Shown: positions 25,758-35,291, numbered from the stretch's first letter. The stretch is 64,000 bases of DNA from Pseudodesulfovibrio tunisiensis (GCF_022809775.1 NZ_CP094380.1:1096001-1160000), one strand, 5' to 3'. Made by a program: numbers and translations. Notes: a model not told the origin generated them from the sequence alone.

Positions 25758-26099
25758 ATGAGCTACGACATCAAGCTGGTGAAACTTGTCAGCGGAGACA
25801 CCGTGATCGGCAAGTTCCTGCCGGAAGAAAACAAGATTGAAGAACCCGCCATCATCCAGACCGTGCCGACCCAGCAGGGCGTGCAGATGATGCTGCTTCC
25901 CTTCGGATATCCCTTTGATTCCGAAATGGAAGGTGAAATTTCCATGGATCACGTCATGTTCCAGTACAAGACCTGCCCCGAGGAACTCAAGACCAAGTAC
26001 CTTGAGGCAGCCACGAACCTGACCCTGTCCTCTGGCGGACTGAACCTCGGCGGCGGAGCTGCCGGCGGCGGTTCCGGCAGCGGACTGATCATGAAGTAA
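25758..26099 (+). CDS. small protein with possible Sm-like fold
   Basis: A 113-residue soluble protein. The first 60 residues (DIKLVKLVSGDTVIGKFLPEENKIEEPAIIQTV) show alternating beta strands with a Gly-Asp turn, as in Sm/Hfq-type barrels. The C-terminus is a flexible Gly/Ser/Ala tail (LNLGGGAAGGGSGSG). No exact family is recognised and the Sm-like idea is inference from the strand pattern. The ATG at 25758 follows AAGGAG. It has its own terminator downstream and looks monocistronic. Confidence 0.7.
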   Translation: MSYDIKLVKLVSGDTVIGKFLPEENKIEEPAIIQTVPTQQGVQMMLLPFGYPFDSEMEGEISMDHVMFQYKTCPEELKTKYLEAATNLTLSSGGLNLGGGAAGGGSGSGLIMK

Positions 26100-26122
26100 G
26101 GAACAACAAACCTTTAAACTCC

Positions 26123-26159
26123 AGCGGGGTGGTTTCCCTTGAAAACCACCCCGCTTTTT
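26123..26159 (+). terminator. terminator after the Sm-like gene
   Basis: A 13-bp stem (26123-26135 with 26143-26155) and a T run. Confidence 0.9.
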
Positions 26160-26169
26160 GTGTCGCACC

Positions 26170-28716
26170 ATGAAGGAACTGCTTCCCATCCTGCCCAGGC
26201 CCGCCCGATATCTCGGGTCCGAATGGGGCGTTGTCCGAAAGGACCCCGCCAAAGTGACCGCCCGGCTCGCCCTGGCGTTCCCGGACCTCTATGAAGTCGG
26301 CATGTCCTATCTCGGACAGAAGATTCTGGCTCATGTCGTCAACCTCCGGCCCGAATACTGGGCCGAGCGGGCCTACACGCCCTGCGAGGAGACCGCAGCA
26401 ATCCTGCGCGAGCACAACACGCCTCTGGCCACACTGGAATCCGACACGCCCCTGGCCGACATGGACGTGATCGCCTTCAGCCTGACCCATGAGCTGTGCT
26501 ATACCAACATCCTTTACATGCTCGATCTGGCTGGCATCCCGCTTCGCGCCGAGGACCGGGACGAATCCCATCCCCTGATCGTGGCTGGCGGCGGCGCGTG
26601 CTTCAACGCGGAACCCATGGCCCCGTTTTTCGACGCCATGGTGATCGGTGATGGAGAAAACGCCATCGTGGAGCTGCTGGACACGGTTGTCGCGGCTCGC
26701 GACAACAAAATTCCGCGCAAAGAACTGCTCCTGAAACTGGCCGAACTCCCGGGCATGTACATTCCCTCCTTTTTCGAGGAGCAGGAACCGGGCGGACCGG
26801 TCAAGGCGCTGATTCCGGGCCGGGAAATCGTGGAAAAGGCGATTGTGGAAGACCTGAACGCCATTTCCTTTCCCACGGGACAGGCCGTGCCCTTCGGACA
26901 GGCCGTGCACGACAGGTTGACCATGGAAATCGCACGCGGCTGCACGCGCGGCTGCCGATTCTGTCAGGCTGGCATGATCTACCGCCCGGTGCGGGAACGC
27001 GATCCGGAAAACCTGCACGACATTCTCATCAAGGGACTGGAGGAAACCGGGTTCGAGGAAACCTCCTTCCTTTCCCTGTCCACAGGCGATTTTTCGGCTC
27101 TGGACACCCTGTTCGCCCGCAGCTTCGACCACTGCGCCGCAGAACAGATTTCCATTTCCCTGCCCTCCCTGCGAGTGGGCTCACTGTCCGCGCCCATCAT
27201 GGAACGCATTTCCAGCATCCGCCGAACCGGGGCGACCATTGCGCCCGAGGCCGGAAGCCAGCGCATGCGCGACGTGATCAACAAGGGCATCACCGAACCC
27301 GAGATCATGGACCATGTGCAGCTCCTGTTCGAAAACGGATGGCAATCGGTCAAACTCTATTTCATGATCGGCCTGCCCACGGAAACCGACGAGGATCTGG
27401 ACGCGATTCTTGACCTGTGCACCAAGGTACGTCAGCTCGGCCGCAATCTCGGAGTCAAACGGCTTCAGATCACGGCTGCGGTCTCGCCCTTCGTGCCCAA
27501 GTCGCACACGCCGTTCCAATGGGAAGCGCAGATCGACCTTGAGGAAATCCAGCGTCGCATCGGCCATCTGCGCGACATATTCCGTCAGGAAAAGCAGATC
27601 AGGCTCAAGTACCACGAAGCGGAAATGAGCTTTCTGGAAGGCATTTTCTCCCGTGGCGATCGCAGATTGGCCGAGGTCGTGGAGCGCGCCTACAAGGCGG
27701 ACGCACTTTTTTCCAGCTGGAAGGATCATCTTCAACTGGAACCGTACATGGAGGCCATGCGTGAATGCGGTCTGGACTGGCGCGAATTTCTGGGAGCGCG
27801 CGATCAGGAACGCGGACTGCCCTGGTCCCACCTGCACAGCGGCCTGAGCGAGACCTTCCTGCGCAAGGAACGGGAGCGGGCGCTCTCCGAAAAAATCACA
27901 CAGGACTGTCGCTATCACGCATGCCGAAACTGTGGAGTCTGCAATTTCGACGCGCATGAATCCTCTCTGGAAAATCAGGCGCAATCCAAGGCAATTCATC
28001 CCAGAATCGTTTTCACGGAACGCGATCAGGAAGGCGAACAGCCCCCGTACAACGTGGAAAAGCCCGACCTGACGATCAAGGGTGGGCATTACCGCCTCTG
28101 GTTCACGAAACTCGGCCCGGCAGCTTACCTGAGCCAACTGGAGTTGCAGTCCGTCTTTGAACGGACCTTTCGCCGCGCCCGCCTGCCTCTGTCGTTTTCC
28201 GCCGGTTTTCACCCCATGCCGAGAATTTCCTTCGGCATGGCTCTGCCCGTCGGCGTGGAAAGCCGTGCGGAATGGCTCAACATATTCCTGCGGGAAGACA
28301 TGGAACCGGTCGCCGTTGCCAAGCTGCTCAAGGGCTTGCTCCCGGAAGGCATCGACATGCTCAAGGCGGACAGGCTCTCCATGGGCAAGAAACAGCCCCA
28401 ACAGGTGGAAGAGGTTTTCCGAATTTCATTCGCTGATGACAATTGCGTTGATCAATACATCAACCAGTGGATGAGCTTCCGGGACGCCAACGAGCTTTCC
28501 GTGGAAAAACTCACCAAGAAGGGCAAGGTGAAAAAGATCGATCTCCGCGCCATGACCAAAAGCGTGGAGCAAGTCGACAACACCGTTGAAGTGGTGTTCG
28601 ATTGGCGCAACAGCTACATGAGCCCTCTGACCATTGCCCGGGCCGTAATGCCCGAGGCCACGCTGCTGGATTTCTCTCTTGTGAAAACAGCGCAGCGTTT
28701 CGATGCCAAGCTCTGA
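26170..28716 (+). CDS. TIGR03960-type radical SAM protein fused to DUF2344
   Basis: An 848-residue cytoplasmic protein. The N-terminal part resembles the B12-binding-like domain of the TIGR03960 family. The radical SAM core starts with ARGCTRGCRFCQAGMIYRPVRER, whose CxxxCxxC cysteines bind the [4Fe-4S] cluster. Near residues 590-610 lies a second Cys group (CRYHACRNCGVCNFD) that may bind another cluster. From about residue 640 the DUF2344 domain begins (YRLWFTKLGPAAYLSQLELQSVFERTFRRA). In other bacteria this pair sits next to RNase E/G and ribosomal protein genes, hinting at an RNA or ribosome link, but the reaction is unknown. The ATG at 26170 is chosen because an in-frame TTG at 26158 falls within the terminator. 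Confidence 0.9.
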   Translation: MKELLPILPRPARYLGSEWGVVRKDPAKVTARLALAFPDLYEVGMSYLGQKILAHVVNLRPEYWAERAYTPCEETAAILREHNTPLATLESDTPLADMDVIAFSLTHELCYTNILYMLDLAGIPLRAEDRDESHPLIVAGGGACFNAEPMAPFFDAMVIGDGENAIVELLDTVVAARDNKIPRKELLLKLAELPGMYIPSFFEEQEPGGPVKALIPGREIVEKAIVEDLNAISFPTGQAVPFGQAVHDRLTMEIARGCTRGCRFCQAGMIYRPVRERDPENLHDILIKGLEETGFEETSFLSLSTGDFSALDTLFARSFDHCAAEQISISLPSLRVGSLSAPIMERISSIRRTGATIAPEAGSQRMRDVINKGITEPEIMDHVQLLFENGWQSVKLYFMIGLPTETDEDLDAILDLCTKVRQLGRNLGVKRLQITAAVSPFVPKSHTPFQWEAQIDLEEIQRRIGHLRDIFRQEKQIRLKYHEAEMSFLEGIFSRGDRRLAEVVERAYKADALFSSWKDHLQLEPYMEAMRECGLDWREFLGARDQERGLPWSHLHSGLSETFLRKERERALSEKITQDCRYHACRNCGVCNFDAHESSLENQAQSKAIHPRIVFTERDQEGEQPPYNVEKPDLTIKGGHYRLWFTKLGPAAYLSQLELQSVFERTFRRARLPLSFSAGFHPMPRISFGMALPVGVESRAEWLNIFLREDMEPVAVAKLLKGLLPEGIDMLKADRLSMGKKQPQQVEEVFRISFADDNCVDQYINQWMSFRDANELSVEKLTKKGKVKKIDLRAMTKSVEQVDNTVEVVFDWRNSYMSPLTIARAVMPEATLLDFSLVKTAQRFDAKL

Positions 28717-28747
28717 TTCGCCTGAAATCACGTCCACACAATATGAA

Positions 28748-28784
28748 AAAGCCCTGGCAGCCGAAACTGCCGGGGCTTTCTTTT
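28748..28784 (+). terminator. terminator after the radical SAM gene
   Basis: A 13-bp stem with one G-T pair (28748-28760 with 28767-28779), then CTTTT. Confidence 0.85.
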
Positions 28785-28794
28785 GCGTAAACTG

Positions 28795-29211
28795 TCAGCG
28801 GACCGTAACGCCCACCCGCCGATATACTTCAGGATTGCCGCCCGAAAGAGGCTCCATCTTCACGAGTACGTCCGTACGCCCCGCCTCCAGAGCCGTGAAG
28901 GAATACCGCACCCGGGGATGCTCCTCTTCGCCAGATTCCCGGATATGCCCGTCCAACCTCAATATGATCGGATCAAAGGCCGCCCCGACAATGCGGTACC
29001 CTTTTTCCAAAGGCACCGGACAATCCAGTACGATCCGTGCACCCACGTCCGCTTCCGTGGAAAATTCAAAACCGTTATCCAATTCCACAATTCGGGCTTC
29101 GGCGAACAAACCGCTTCCTCCGCCCCAACCGCAACCACACAAAAACAACAAAAGTGTCAAGATGACACATTTTTCCCCTGCGCCACTGAACAAAATTCGC
29201 CTTTTGCACAT
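28795..29211 (-). CDS. small lipoprotein of unknown function
   Basis: A 138-residue protein with a lipoprotein signal (VILTLLLFLCGC, with the lipid Cys in LCGC) followed by Gly-rich GWGGGSG and a beta-rich domain of about 100 residues ending YRRVGVTVR. It should be membrane-anchored and face the periplasm. The fold may be immunoglobulin-like (RVRYSFTALEAGRTDVLVKM resembles such strands), but this is a guess. The ATG at 29211 lacks a good ribosome site, so the start is uncertain. It diverges from the peptide transporter operon. Confidence 0.65.
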   Translation of the reverse strand: MCKRRILFSGAGEKCVILTLLLFLCGCGWGGGSGLFAEARIVELDNGFEFSTEADVGARIVLDCPVPLEKGYRIVGAAFDPIILRLDGHIRESGEEEHPRVRYSFTALEAGRTDVLVKMEPLSGGNPEVYRRVGVTVR

Positions 29212-29233
29212 AATGGAATACTGCTCCAATCTA

Positions 29234-29262
29234 TTGTAAAAAAAAAGTTTTACGTGTATGAC
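29234..29262 (+). promoter_or_regulatory. promoter of the peptide ABC transporter
   Basis: TTGTAA at 29234-29239, a 17-base spacer containing an A run, and TATGAC at 29257-29262. Confidence 0.45.
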
Positions 29263-29422
29263 AATTTCGTTTCCGTTCGGGCAGTATAACGCCTTCAGGC
29301 GACAAGGCAAATCCTGTTCCCGAGGGGGGAACGGAACGCCTCGAATTTCGAACGGACAGAGGAAAGGTTACGGTTCACGCCGCGGATGTCCGCGACATCA
29401 CCAATCATGGAGGAAATCCCGT

Positions 29423-31060
29423 ATGAAGTTCACCTCACTCAAATCAGCGGGCAAGCTTTCGCTCACGCTGCTTGCCATCATCGTCTCGGCGATGCTCCTC
29501 GCCGGTTGCGCCGGTGAAGAGAAAAAGGAGCCCGCGAAAAAAGCCGAAGCCACAACTCCGGCCAAGGCTCCGGAAAAGGTTGTCCTGAAACTGGCCATGG
29601 ACGCCGACCCCGTCTCCCTTGACCCGCATGTTCAGCTTTCCGGCGGCATGCTCCAGTTCTCCCACATGGTTTTCGATCCGCTTATCCGCTGGACCCAGGA
29701 CATGAAGTTCGAAGCCCGTCTGGCTGAAAAGTGGGAACGCATCGACGACCTGACCATGCGCTTTCACCTGCGCAAGGGCGTCAAGTTCCACTCCGGCAAC
29801 GAGCTGACCGCCGAAGACGTGGTCTTCACCATGGAACGCCTGAAGAAGTCCGAGGACTACAAGGGGCTGTTCGAGCCGTTCGCCGGTGCCAAGGCCGTCG
29901 ACGACTACACCGTGGACCTCGTGACCAAGAAGCCTTACGGTCTGGTCCTGAACATGGCCACCTACATCTTCCCCATGGACAAGAAGTTCTATTCGGGCGT
30001 GGATGACAAGGGCAAGCCCAAGGATGCCATCATCAAGACCGACTACTCCTACGCCAACACCCACGAATCCGGCACAGGTCCCTACACCGTGACCTACCGC
30101 GAACAGGGCGTGAAAAACGTCTTCACCCGCTTTGCCGACTACTGGGACAAGGATTCCGGCAATGTCGAGGAAATCGTGCTGACCCCCATCTCCAATGATG
30201 CGACCCGCGTGGCCGCCCTGCTCTCCGGCGACGTGGACTTCATCATGCCCGTGCCTCCGCAGGACCTGAACCGCGTGGAAACCACCGATGGTCTCCAGCT
30301 GGTGACCATGCCCGGCGCCCGCATCATCACCCTGCAGATGAACGGCAAGCGCAACCCGGCTCTGGCCAACGCCAAGGTCCGCAACGCCATTGTCTATGCC
30401 GTGGACAACGTGGGCATCGTGAGCAAGATCATGAAGGGCTTCGCCACTCCGGCCGCCCAGCAGGGCCCCAAGGGCTTTGTTTCCTACGTGCCTGAACTCC
30501 AGCCCCGCTACGATCTGGAAAAGGCCAAGAAGCTCATGAAGGAAGCCGGTTACGAAAACGGTTTCGAATGCACCATGATCTCCCCGAACAACCGCTACGT
30601 GAACGACGAAAAGATCGCCGAAGCCTTTGTTTCCATGGTTTCCAAGATCGGCATCAAGGTTTCCCTGAAGACCATGCCCAAGGCCCAGTACTGGGATCAG
30701 TTCGACGCCAAGGTTGCCGACATCCAGCTCATCGGCTGGCACCCGGACACCGAGGACTCCGCCAACTACACCGAATTCCTGCTGATGTGCCCGAACAAGG
30801 AAACCGGTTACGGTCAGTACAATTCCGGCGAATACTGCAACCCCAAGGTCGACGAGCTGACCATCGCCTCCCAGACCGAAACCGATCCTGCCAAGCGTGC
30901 CGCCATCCTGCAGGAAGTGGAAAAGATCCTCTTCGAGGAAGCCGCTTTCGTGCCGCTGCACTGGCAGAACCTGTCCTGGGGCTCCAAGGGCAACATGAAC
31001 ACCAAGGACGTGGTCAACGCCATGAACTTCCCCTACTTCGGCGACCTGGTCGTGAAGTAA
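29423..31060 (+). CDS. peptide ABC transporter substrate-binding lipoprotein
   Basis: A 545-residue solute-binding protein of family 5 (DppA/OppA type). The signal ends in lipobox LAGC with Cys near residue 25, then a Lys/Ala/Pro linker. The mature domain shows DADPVSLDPHVQLSGG, RFHLRKGVKFHSGNELTAEDVVFTMERLK and later GYENGFECTMISPNN, all family features. It likely binds di- or oligopeptides; nickel or other ligands are possible in this family. The ATG at 29423 follows GGAGGA. Two terminator-like hairpins lie between it and the permease genes. Confidence 0.93.
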   Translation: MKFTSLKSAGKLSLTLLAIIVSAMLLAGCAGEEKKEPAKKAEATTPAKAPEKVVLKLAMDADPVSLDPHVQLSGGMLQFSHMVFDPLIRWTQDMKFEARLAEKWERIDDLTMRFHLRKGVKFHSGNELTAEDVVFTMERLKKSEDYKGLFEPFAGAKAVDDYTVDLVTKKPYGLVLNMATYIFPMDKKFYSGVDDKGKPKDAIIKTDYSYANTHESGTGPYTVTYREQGVKNVFTRFADYWDKDSGNVEEIVLTPISNDATRVAALLSGDVDFIMPVPPQDLNRVETTDGLQLVTMPGARIITLQMNGKRNPALANAKVRNAIVYAVDNVGIVSKIMKGFATPAAQQGPKGFVSYVPELQPRYDLEKAKKLMKEAGYENGFECTMISPNNRYVNDEKIAEAFVSMVSKIGIKVSLKTMPKAQYWDQFDAKVADIQLIGWHPDTEDSANYTEFLLMCPNKETGYGQYNSGEYCNPKVDELTIASQTETDPAKRAAILQEVEKILFEEAAFVPLHWQNLSWGSKGNMNTKDVVNAMNFPYFGDLVVK

Positions 31061-31097
31061 GGATATCGGCGAACTTGCCAAAAAACGGAAATAACAC

Positions 31098-31134
31098 TAA
31101 AGGGGAACCCCGATCTTTCGGGTGTTCCCCTTTA
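31098..31134 (+). terminator. terminator after the peptide-binding protein
   Basis: A long stem with one bulged base (31098-31112 with 31119-31134) and A/T-rich outer pairs. Confidence 0.7.
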
Positions 31135-31249
31135 GGCCGAACACTTCACGGAGTTTCCCTGTCACGCTTTTGTCATAGGTTTGGGGATCTTAACAGGCGA
31201 CAGTGGAAATTCGTTCCAGGATTGCACTCTGTTCACCGCATCAGCTTCG

Positions 31250-31270
31250 GAGGGCCTTCCGGCCTTTTTT
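31250..31270 (+). terminator. second terminator-like hairpin ahead of the permease genes
   Basis: A GGCC/GGCC core with flanking wobble pairs and a run of six T at 31265-31270. It may further reduce expression of the downstream permeases, or end an unseen short transcript. Confidence 0.45.
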
Positions 31271-31343
31271 CGCAAAGCAGCCTCCCCGGCAAGGTGAAGC
31301 GGATTCCTGAATTGTCAGGCCGTTTACAACAAATCGAGAGACC

Positions 31344-32321
31344 ATGTTTGCCTTCACAGTAAAACGAATTATGCAAGCCGTGCTGGTCATGCTCATCATC
31401 AGCTTCATCGGGTTTGCCATCAAGCACAACTTCGGCGACCCGGTGCGAGAGCTGGTTGGTGAGCGCATCACGCCCGAGGAGCGGGCGCAGATTCGCGACC
31501 AGCTCGGCCTAAACGACCCGTTCGTGATCCAGTACGGCCGCTTTCTCAAAAACGCGGTGCACGGCGATCTGGGACGCAGCTACTTCTTCAAGAAGCCCGC
31601 TCTGGACGTCATCGTGCGCAAGGCTCCGGCCACGCTCGAACTGGTCATGACCTCGTCCCTGCTGATCGTCCTCCTTTCCATCCCGTTGGGCATCTACGCA
31701 GCCATCAAACCCAAGAGACTTTTCAGTCGGCTCGTCATGGGCGGATCGATCATCGGCGTGTCCATGCCCGTGTTTCTCACCGCCATTCTCATGATCTACC
31801 TGTTTTCCGTGGAACTGGGATGGCTACCATCATTCGGCCGGGGCGAGACCATCACCCTGTTCGGCGTTTGGGAAACGGGTCTGCTCACCTGGGACGGGCT
31901 CAAGCACCTGTTCATGCCGTCCATTGCCCTGTCCTCCATCATGCTGCCGCTCTTCATCCGTCTCATTCGTTCCGAAATGATGGAAGTTCTGGAAAGCGAA
32001 TACGTCAAGTACGCCTGGGCCAAGGGCATCCGCCCGTGGCGCGTCTGGTTCGTCCACGCCTTCAAGAACACCCTGCTCCCGGTCATCACCGTGGGCGGCG
32101 TGCAGCTCGGCATCATGGTGGCCTTCACCATTCTCACGGAAACGGTCTTCAACTGGCAGGGCATGGGCTCCATGTTCATCGAATCCGTGGAACGCGCGGA
32201 CACCGCCCTCATGGTGGCCTACCTCGTGTTCGTGGGCTTCATCTTCGTTCTGGTCAATACCGCGGTGGACCTCATCTACGGCCTGGTCAACCCGCAAGTT
32301 CGCGTGGCAGGGAGGAAATAG
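31344..32321 (+). CDS. peptide ABC transporter permease (DppB type)
   Basis: A 325-residue inner-membrane permease with six helices. The N-terminus (FAFTVKRIMQAVLVMLIISFIGFAI) and the EAA loop region (ESEYVKYAWAKGIRPWRVWFVHAFKNTLLPV) are typical of DppB/OppB proteins. It forms the translocation pore with the DppC-type subunit. The stop codon touches the start of the next gene. The ribosome site GAGAG is modest. Confidence 0.94.
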   Translation: MFAFTVKRIMQAVLVMLIISFIGFAIKHNFGDPVRELVGERITPEERAQIRDQLGLNDPFVIQYGRFLKNAVHGDLGRSYFFKKPALDVIVRKAPATLELVMTSSLLIVLLSIPLGIYAAIKPKRLFSRLVMGGSIIGVSMPVFLTAILMIYLFSVELGWLPSFGRGETITLFGVWETGLLTWDGLKHLFMPSIALSSIMLPLFIRLIRSEMMEVLESEYVKYAWAKGIRPWRVWFVHAFKNTLLPVITVGGVQLGIMVAFTILTETVFNWQGMGSMFIESVERADTALMVAYLVFVGFIFVLVNTAVDLIYGLVNPQVRVAGRK

Positions 32322-33239
32322 ATGCGATCCAAATGGCAACGTTTCAGGGAATCCTATTTCCTTTACAGTTTTCTGCGCGACCCCATGGCCTACATCAGTT
32401 TCGCCATTCTTGTCGTGCTCTTCCTGTCCGCGTTCGGCGCGCCGATTCTGGCTCCGCACAACCCGTACGACACCACGACCATCGACATCATGGATGCGGA
32501 ACTTCCGCCCGCATGGATGGCTGAAGGATCGTCCAACTTCCTGCTCGGCACCGACGCGCAGGGACGCGACATCCTGTCCACCATGCTCTACGGCATGCGC
32601 GTATCCATCATCATCGGCGTCGGCGCCGTGGCGCTTCAGGCATTCATCGGCATCGTGGTCGGTCTGCTTTCCGGATACATCCACAAGCTGGACAACATCC
32701 TGATGCGCATTGCGGACGTGCAGCTCTCCTTTTCCACATACATGGTCGCCATCTTCATCGGCGCCATTTTCCAGACCGCATTCGGCATCGCCAGCTACGA
32801 GGACGTGGCCGTTCCCCTGCTGATCATCATCATCGGTCTGGCCGAGTGGCCCCAGTACGCGCGCACGGTCCGTGCATCCGTGCTGGCGGAACGGAAGAAG
32901 GAATACGTGGAAGCCGCACGCGTCATCGGCCTGTCCAAGAGAAGAATCATGTGGCGGCACATTCTGCCGAACACCCTGTCTCCCGTGCTCGTCATCTCCA
33001 CGGTGCAGGTGGCCAACGCCATCATGTCCGAAGCGGCCCTGTCCTTTCTCGGTCTGGGCATGCCCATCACCAAACCGTCCCTTGGCTCTCTCATCACCGC
33101 CGGATTCGAGTACATCTTCTCCGGTTCCTGGTGGATCACCATCTTCCCGGGCATCCTGCTGGTCGGTCTCATTCTGGTGATCAACCTGCTCGGCGACTGG
33201 GTCAGGGACTTCCTGAACCCCAAGCTCTACAAGGGGTAA
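32322..33239 (+). CDS. peptide ABC transporter permease (DppC type)
   Basis: A 305-residue inner-membrane permease with six helices. Family features are the N-terminal helix followed by APHNPYDTTTID, the loop NFLLGTDAQGRDILSTMLYGMRVSI, and the EAA-like motif EAARVIGLSKRRIMWRHILPNTLSPV. It pairs with the DppB-type subunit encoded directly upstream. The ATG at 32322 follows GGAGGAAATAG. The next ATPase gene starts three bases after its stop. Confidence 0.95.
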   Translation: MRSKWQRFRESYFLYSFLRDPMAYISFAILVVLFLSAFGAPILAPHNPYDTTTIDIMDAELPPAWMAEGSSNFLLGTDAQGRDILSTMLYGMRVSIIIGVGAVALQAFIGIVVGLLSGYIHKLDNILMRIADVQLSFSTYMVAIFIGAIFQTAFGIASYEDVAVPLLIIIIGLAEWPQYARTVRASVLAERKKEYVEAARVIGLSKRRIMWRHILPNTLSPVLVISTVQVANAIMSEAALSFLGLGMPITKPSLGSLITAGFEYIFSGSWWITIFPGILLVGLILVINLLGDWVRDFLNPKLYKG

Positions 33240-33242
33240 AAC

Positions 33243-34205
33243 GTGGAACAGCTACTCGACATACAGAATCTCAACGTGGACTTCGCCCTGCGCACCGGCA
33301 CCCTGCGTGCCGTGCGGGACGTGAGTCTTTCGATACACAAGGGCGAACGTCTGGGGCTTGTCGGCGAATCCGGAGCCGGAAAATCCGTACTCGGCTTCTC
33401 CATCATCAACCTGATCTCCAAGCCCGGGTACATCGAATCCGGCAAGGTCATGTTTCAGGGACACGACATTTCCAAGTATTCCTACGACGAAATGCGCAAG
33501 ATCAGGGGCAACCGGATATCCATGATCTTTCAGGACCCCATGATGACCCTGAACCCGGTCCTGACCATCGGGGCCCAGATGCGGGAGACCGTACTCGCGC
33601 ACATGAAGGTTTCCAAGGCAGAGGCAGAGGCCATTTGTCTGGAAAAACTGAAAAAGGTCTACATTCCCTCTCCGGAAAAACGGCTGAACCAGTACCCGCA
33701 CGAATTCTCGGGCGGCATGCGTCAGCGCATCGTCATCGCGATCTCTCTGCTCACATCGCCCAGCCTGATCATTGCGGATGAACCCACGACCGCACTGGAC
33801 GTGACCATTCAGGCCGAAATCATGGACCTGCTGCTGGAGCTCTGCGAAACCGAAAACATGGGCCTGATCCTCATCACGCACGATCTGGCCGTGGTTTCCG
33901 AGGTCACGCAGCGCATCGCCGTGCTGTATGCCGGCCGGGTCGCGGAAATCGGCCCCACCGAACAGATCATCAACAACCCGCAGCATCCCTATACACAGGG
34001 TCTGCTCAGGGCATTGCCCCAGATGGCCGAAGGCTCCAATCGCCTCAACCAGATTCCGGGCATGATGCCCTCGCTGCTGAACATGCCGACGGGCTGTCCG
34101 TTCGAACCGCGATGTCCCATCCGCCTCGAACGGTGCAAACACGAGGTTCCCGCCCTGCGGGAACTGGCAACCGGCGCGCATGTGGCGTGCTTTGAAAGGG
34201 ATTAG
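33243..34205 (+). CDS. peptide ABC transporter ATP-binding protein (DppD type)
   Basis: A 320-residue ATPase. Walker A is GESGAGKS near residues 41-48, the Q-loop is MIFQDPMMTLNPV, the signature is FSGGMRQR, Walker B is LIIADEPTTALDV and the switch His is in LITHDLAVV. The C-terminal oligopeptide/dipeptide domain includes four cysteines (CPFEPRCPIRLERC...C), which in relatives can bind an Fe-S cluster. It starts with GTG at 33243. It forms a heterodimer with the DppF-type ATPase encoded next. Confidence 0.95.
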   Translation: MEQLLDIQNLNVDFALRTGTLRAVRDVSLSIHKGERLGLVGESGAGKSVLGFSIINLISKPGYIESGKVMFQGHDISKYSYDEMRKIRGNRISMIFQDPMMTLNPVLTIGAQMRETVLAHMKVSKAEAEAICLEKLKKVYIPSPEKRLNQYPHEFSGGMRQRIVIAISLLTSPSLIIADEPTTALDVTIQAEIMDLLLELCETENMGLILITHDLAVVSEVTQRIAVLYAGRVAEIGPTEQIINNPQHPYTQGLLRALPQMAEGSNRLNQIPGMMPSLLNMPTGCPFEPRCPIRLERCKHEVPALRELATGAHVACFERD

Positions 34206-34216
34206 GAAGGATTCCC

Positions 34217-35236
34217 ATGAGCATGTCCGAACAACCGATCCTGCATATCAACGACGTCGACAAGCACTTCGACATATCCGGTTCGTTTCTTGACCAACTC
34301 TCGCTGCGCGGTGGCAAGCTCACCCGCAAGCAGACCGTGGTCAAGGCCGTCAACCACGTCACTCTTGACGTTCACGAAGGCGAAACCCTGAGCGTGGTGG
34401 GCGAATCCGGCTGTGGCAAATCAACACTGGCGCGCACGGTCATGGGCCTGTATCACCCCAACCGGGGCGAAATATTCTACCGGGGCAAGCGCATCGATCA
34501 GCTCAGCGGCTCCACCAGACGGCCCTACCGCACCAGGATGCAGATGGTCTTTCAGGACCCCTACGCATCCCTGAACCCGCGCATGACGGTCCGCCAGATT
34601 CTCGAAGAACCCCTGCGCTTCCATCATCCGGAAATGAGCCGAGCCGAAGTCAAGGACCGCGTGGCCGAAGTCATCAGCGCGGTGGGCGTCGATCCGGTCT
34701 GGGCAGGCAACTACCCGCACGAGTTCTCCGGCGGCCAGCGCCAGCGCATCTCCATTGCCCGCGCACTGGTCCTCGGCCCGGAATTCATCGTGGCCGACGA
34801 ACCCATTGCCGCTCTGGACGTGTCCATTCAGGCACAGATTCTGAATCTGCTCATGGATGCACAGGCCGAACGCAACCTGACCTACCTGTTCATCAGCCAC
34901 GACCTGTCCGTGGTGGAACACATCTCCACCCGTGTGGCAGTCATGTACCTCGGCTGCCTGTGCGAACTCGGTCCGGTCAAGGAACTGTTTCACAATCCGC
35001 GCCATCCCTACACGCAGGCGCTGCTTTCCGCGATCCCCAAACTCGGCGGCACGGCCGGGGACCACATTCGTCTGTCCGGCGATGTGCCCACCCCCATCAA
35101 CCTGCCGCCCGGCTGCGTTTTCAATGGACGTTGTCCGCATGCAAACGAACGCTGCCACACGGAAATCCCCAAGCACCAGAAGCTCGAATCCGGCGTGCAG
35201 CTCGCCTGCCACGCCGTCGAGGAAGGCAGAATATAG
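34217..35236 (+). CDS. peptide ABC transporter ATP-binding protein (DppF type)
   Basis: A 339-residue ATPase, partner of the DppD-type subunit. Walker A is GESGCGKS, the Q-loop is MVFQDPYASLNPR, the signature is FSGGQRQR, Walker B is FIVADEPIAALDV and the switch His is in FISHDLSVV. A C-terminal Cys-containing segment (PPGCVFNGRCPHANERC) matches the family. The insert ISGSFLDQLSLRGGKLTRK after the first strand is usual for the F-type subunit. It is the last gene of the operon and is followed by a strong terminator. Confidence 0.95.
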   Translation: MSMSEQPILHINDVDKHFDISGSFLDQLSLRGGKLTRKQTVVKAVNHVTLDVHEGETLSVVGESGCGKSTLARTVMGLYHPNRGEIFYRGKRIDQLSGSTRRPYRTRMQMVFQDPYASLNPRMTVRQILEEPLRFHHPEMSRAEVKDRVAEVISAVGVDPVWAGNYPHEFSGGQRQRISIARALVLGPEFIVADEPIAALDVSIQAQILNLLMDAQAERNLTYLFISHDLSVVEHISTRVAVMYLGCLCELGPVKELFHNPRHPYTQALLSAIPKLGGTAGDHIRLSGDVPTPINLPPGCVFNGRCPHANERCHTEIPKHQKLESGVQLACHAVEEGRI

Positions 35237-35244
35237 CCATTGAA

Positions 35245-35275
35245 AAAGGCCCATCCATCCGGATGGGCCTTTCTT
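35245..35275 (+). terminator. terminator of the peptide transporter operon
   Basis: A 12-bp stem (35245-35256 with 35261-35272), an ATCC loop and a T-rich tail. Confidence 0.9.
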
Positions 35276-35291
35276 CAGACAGGATCACAAC

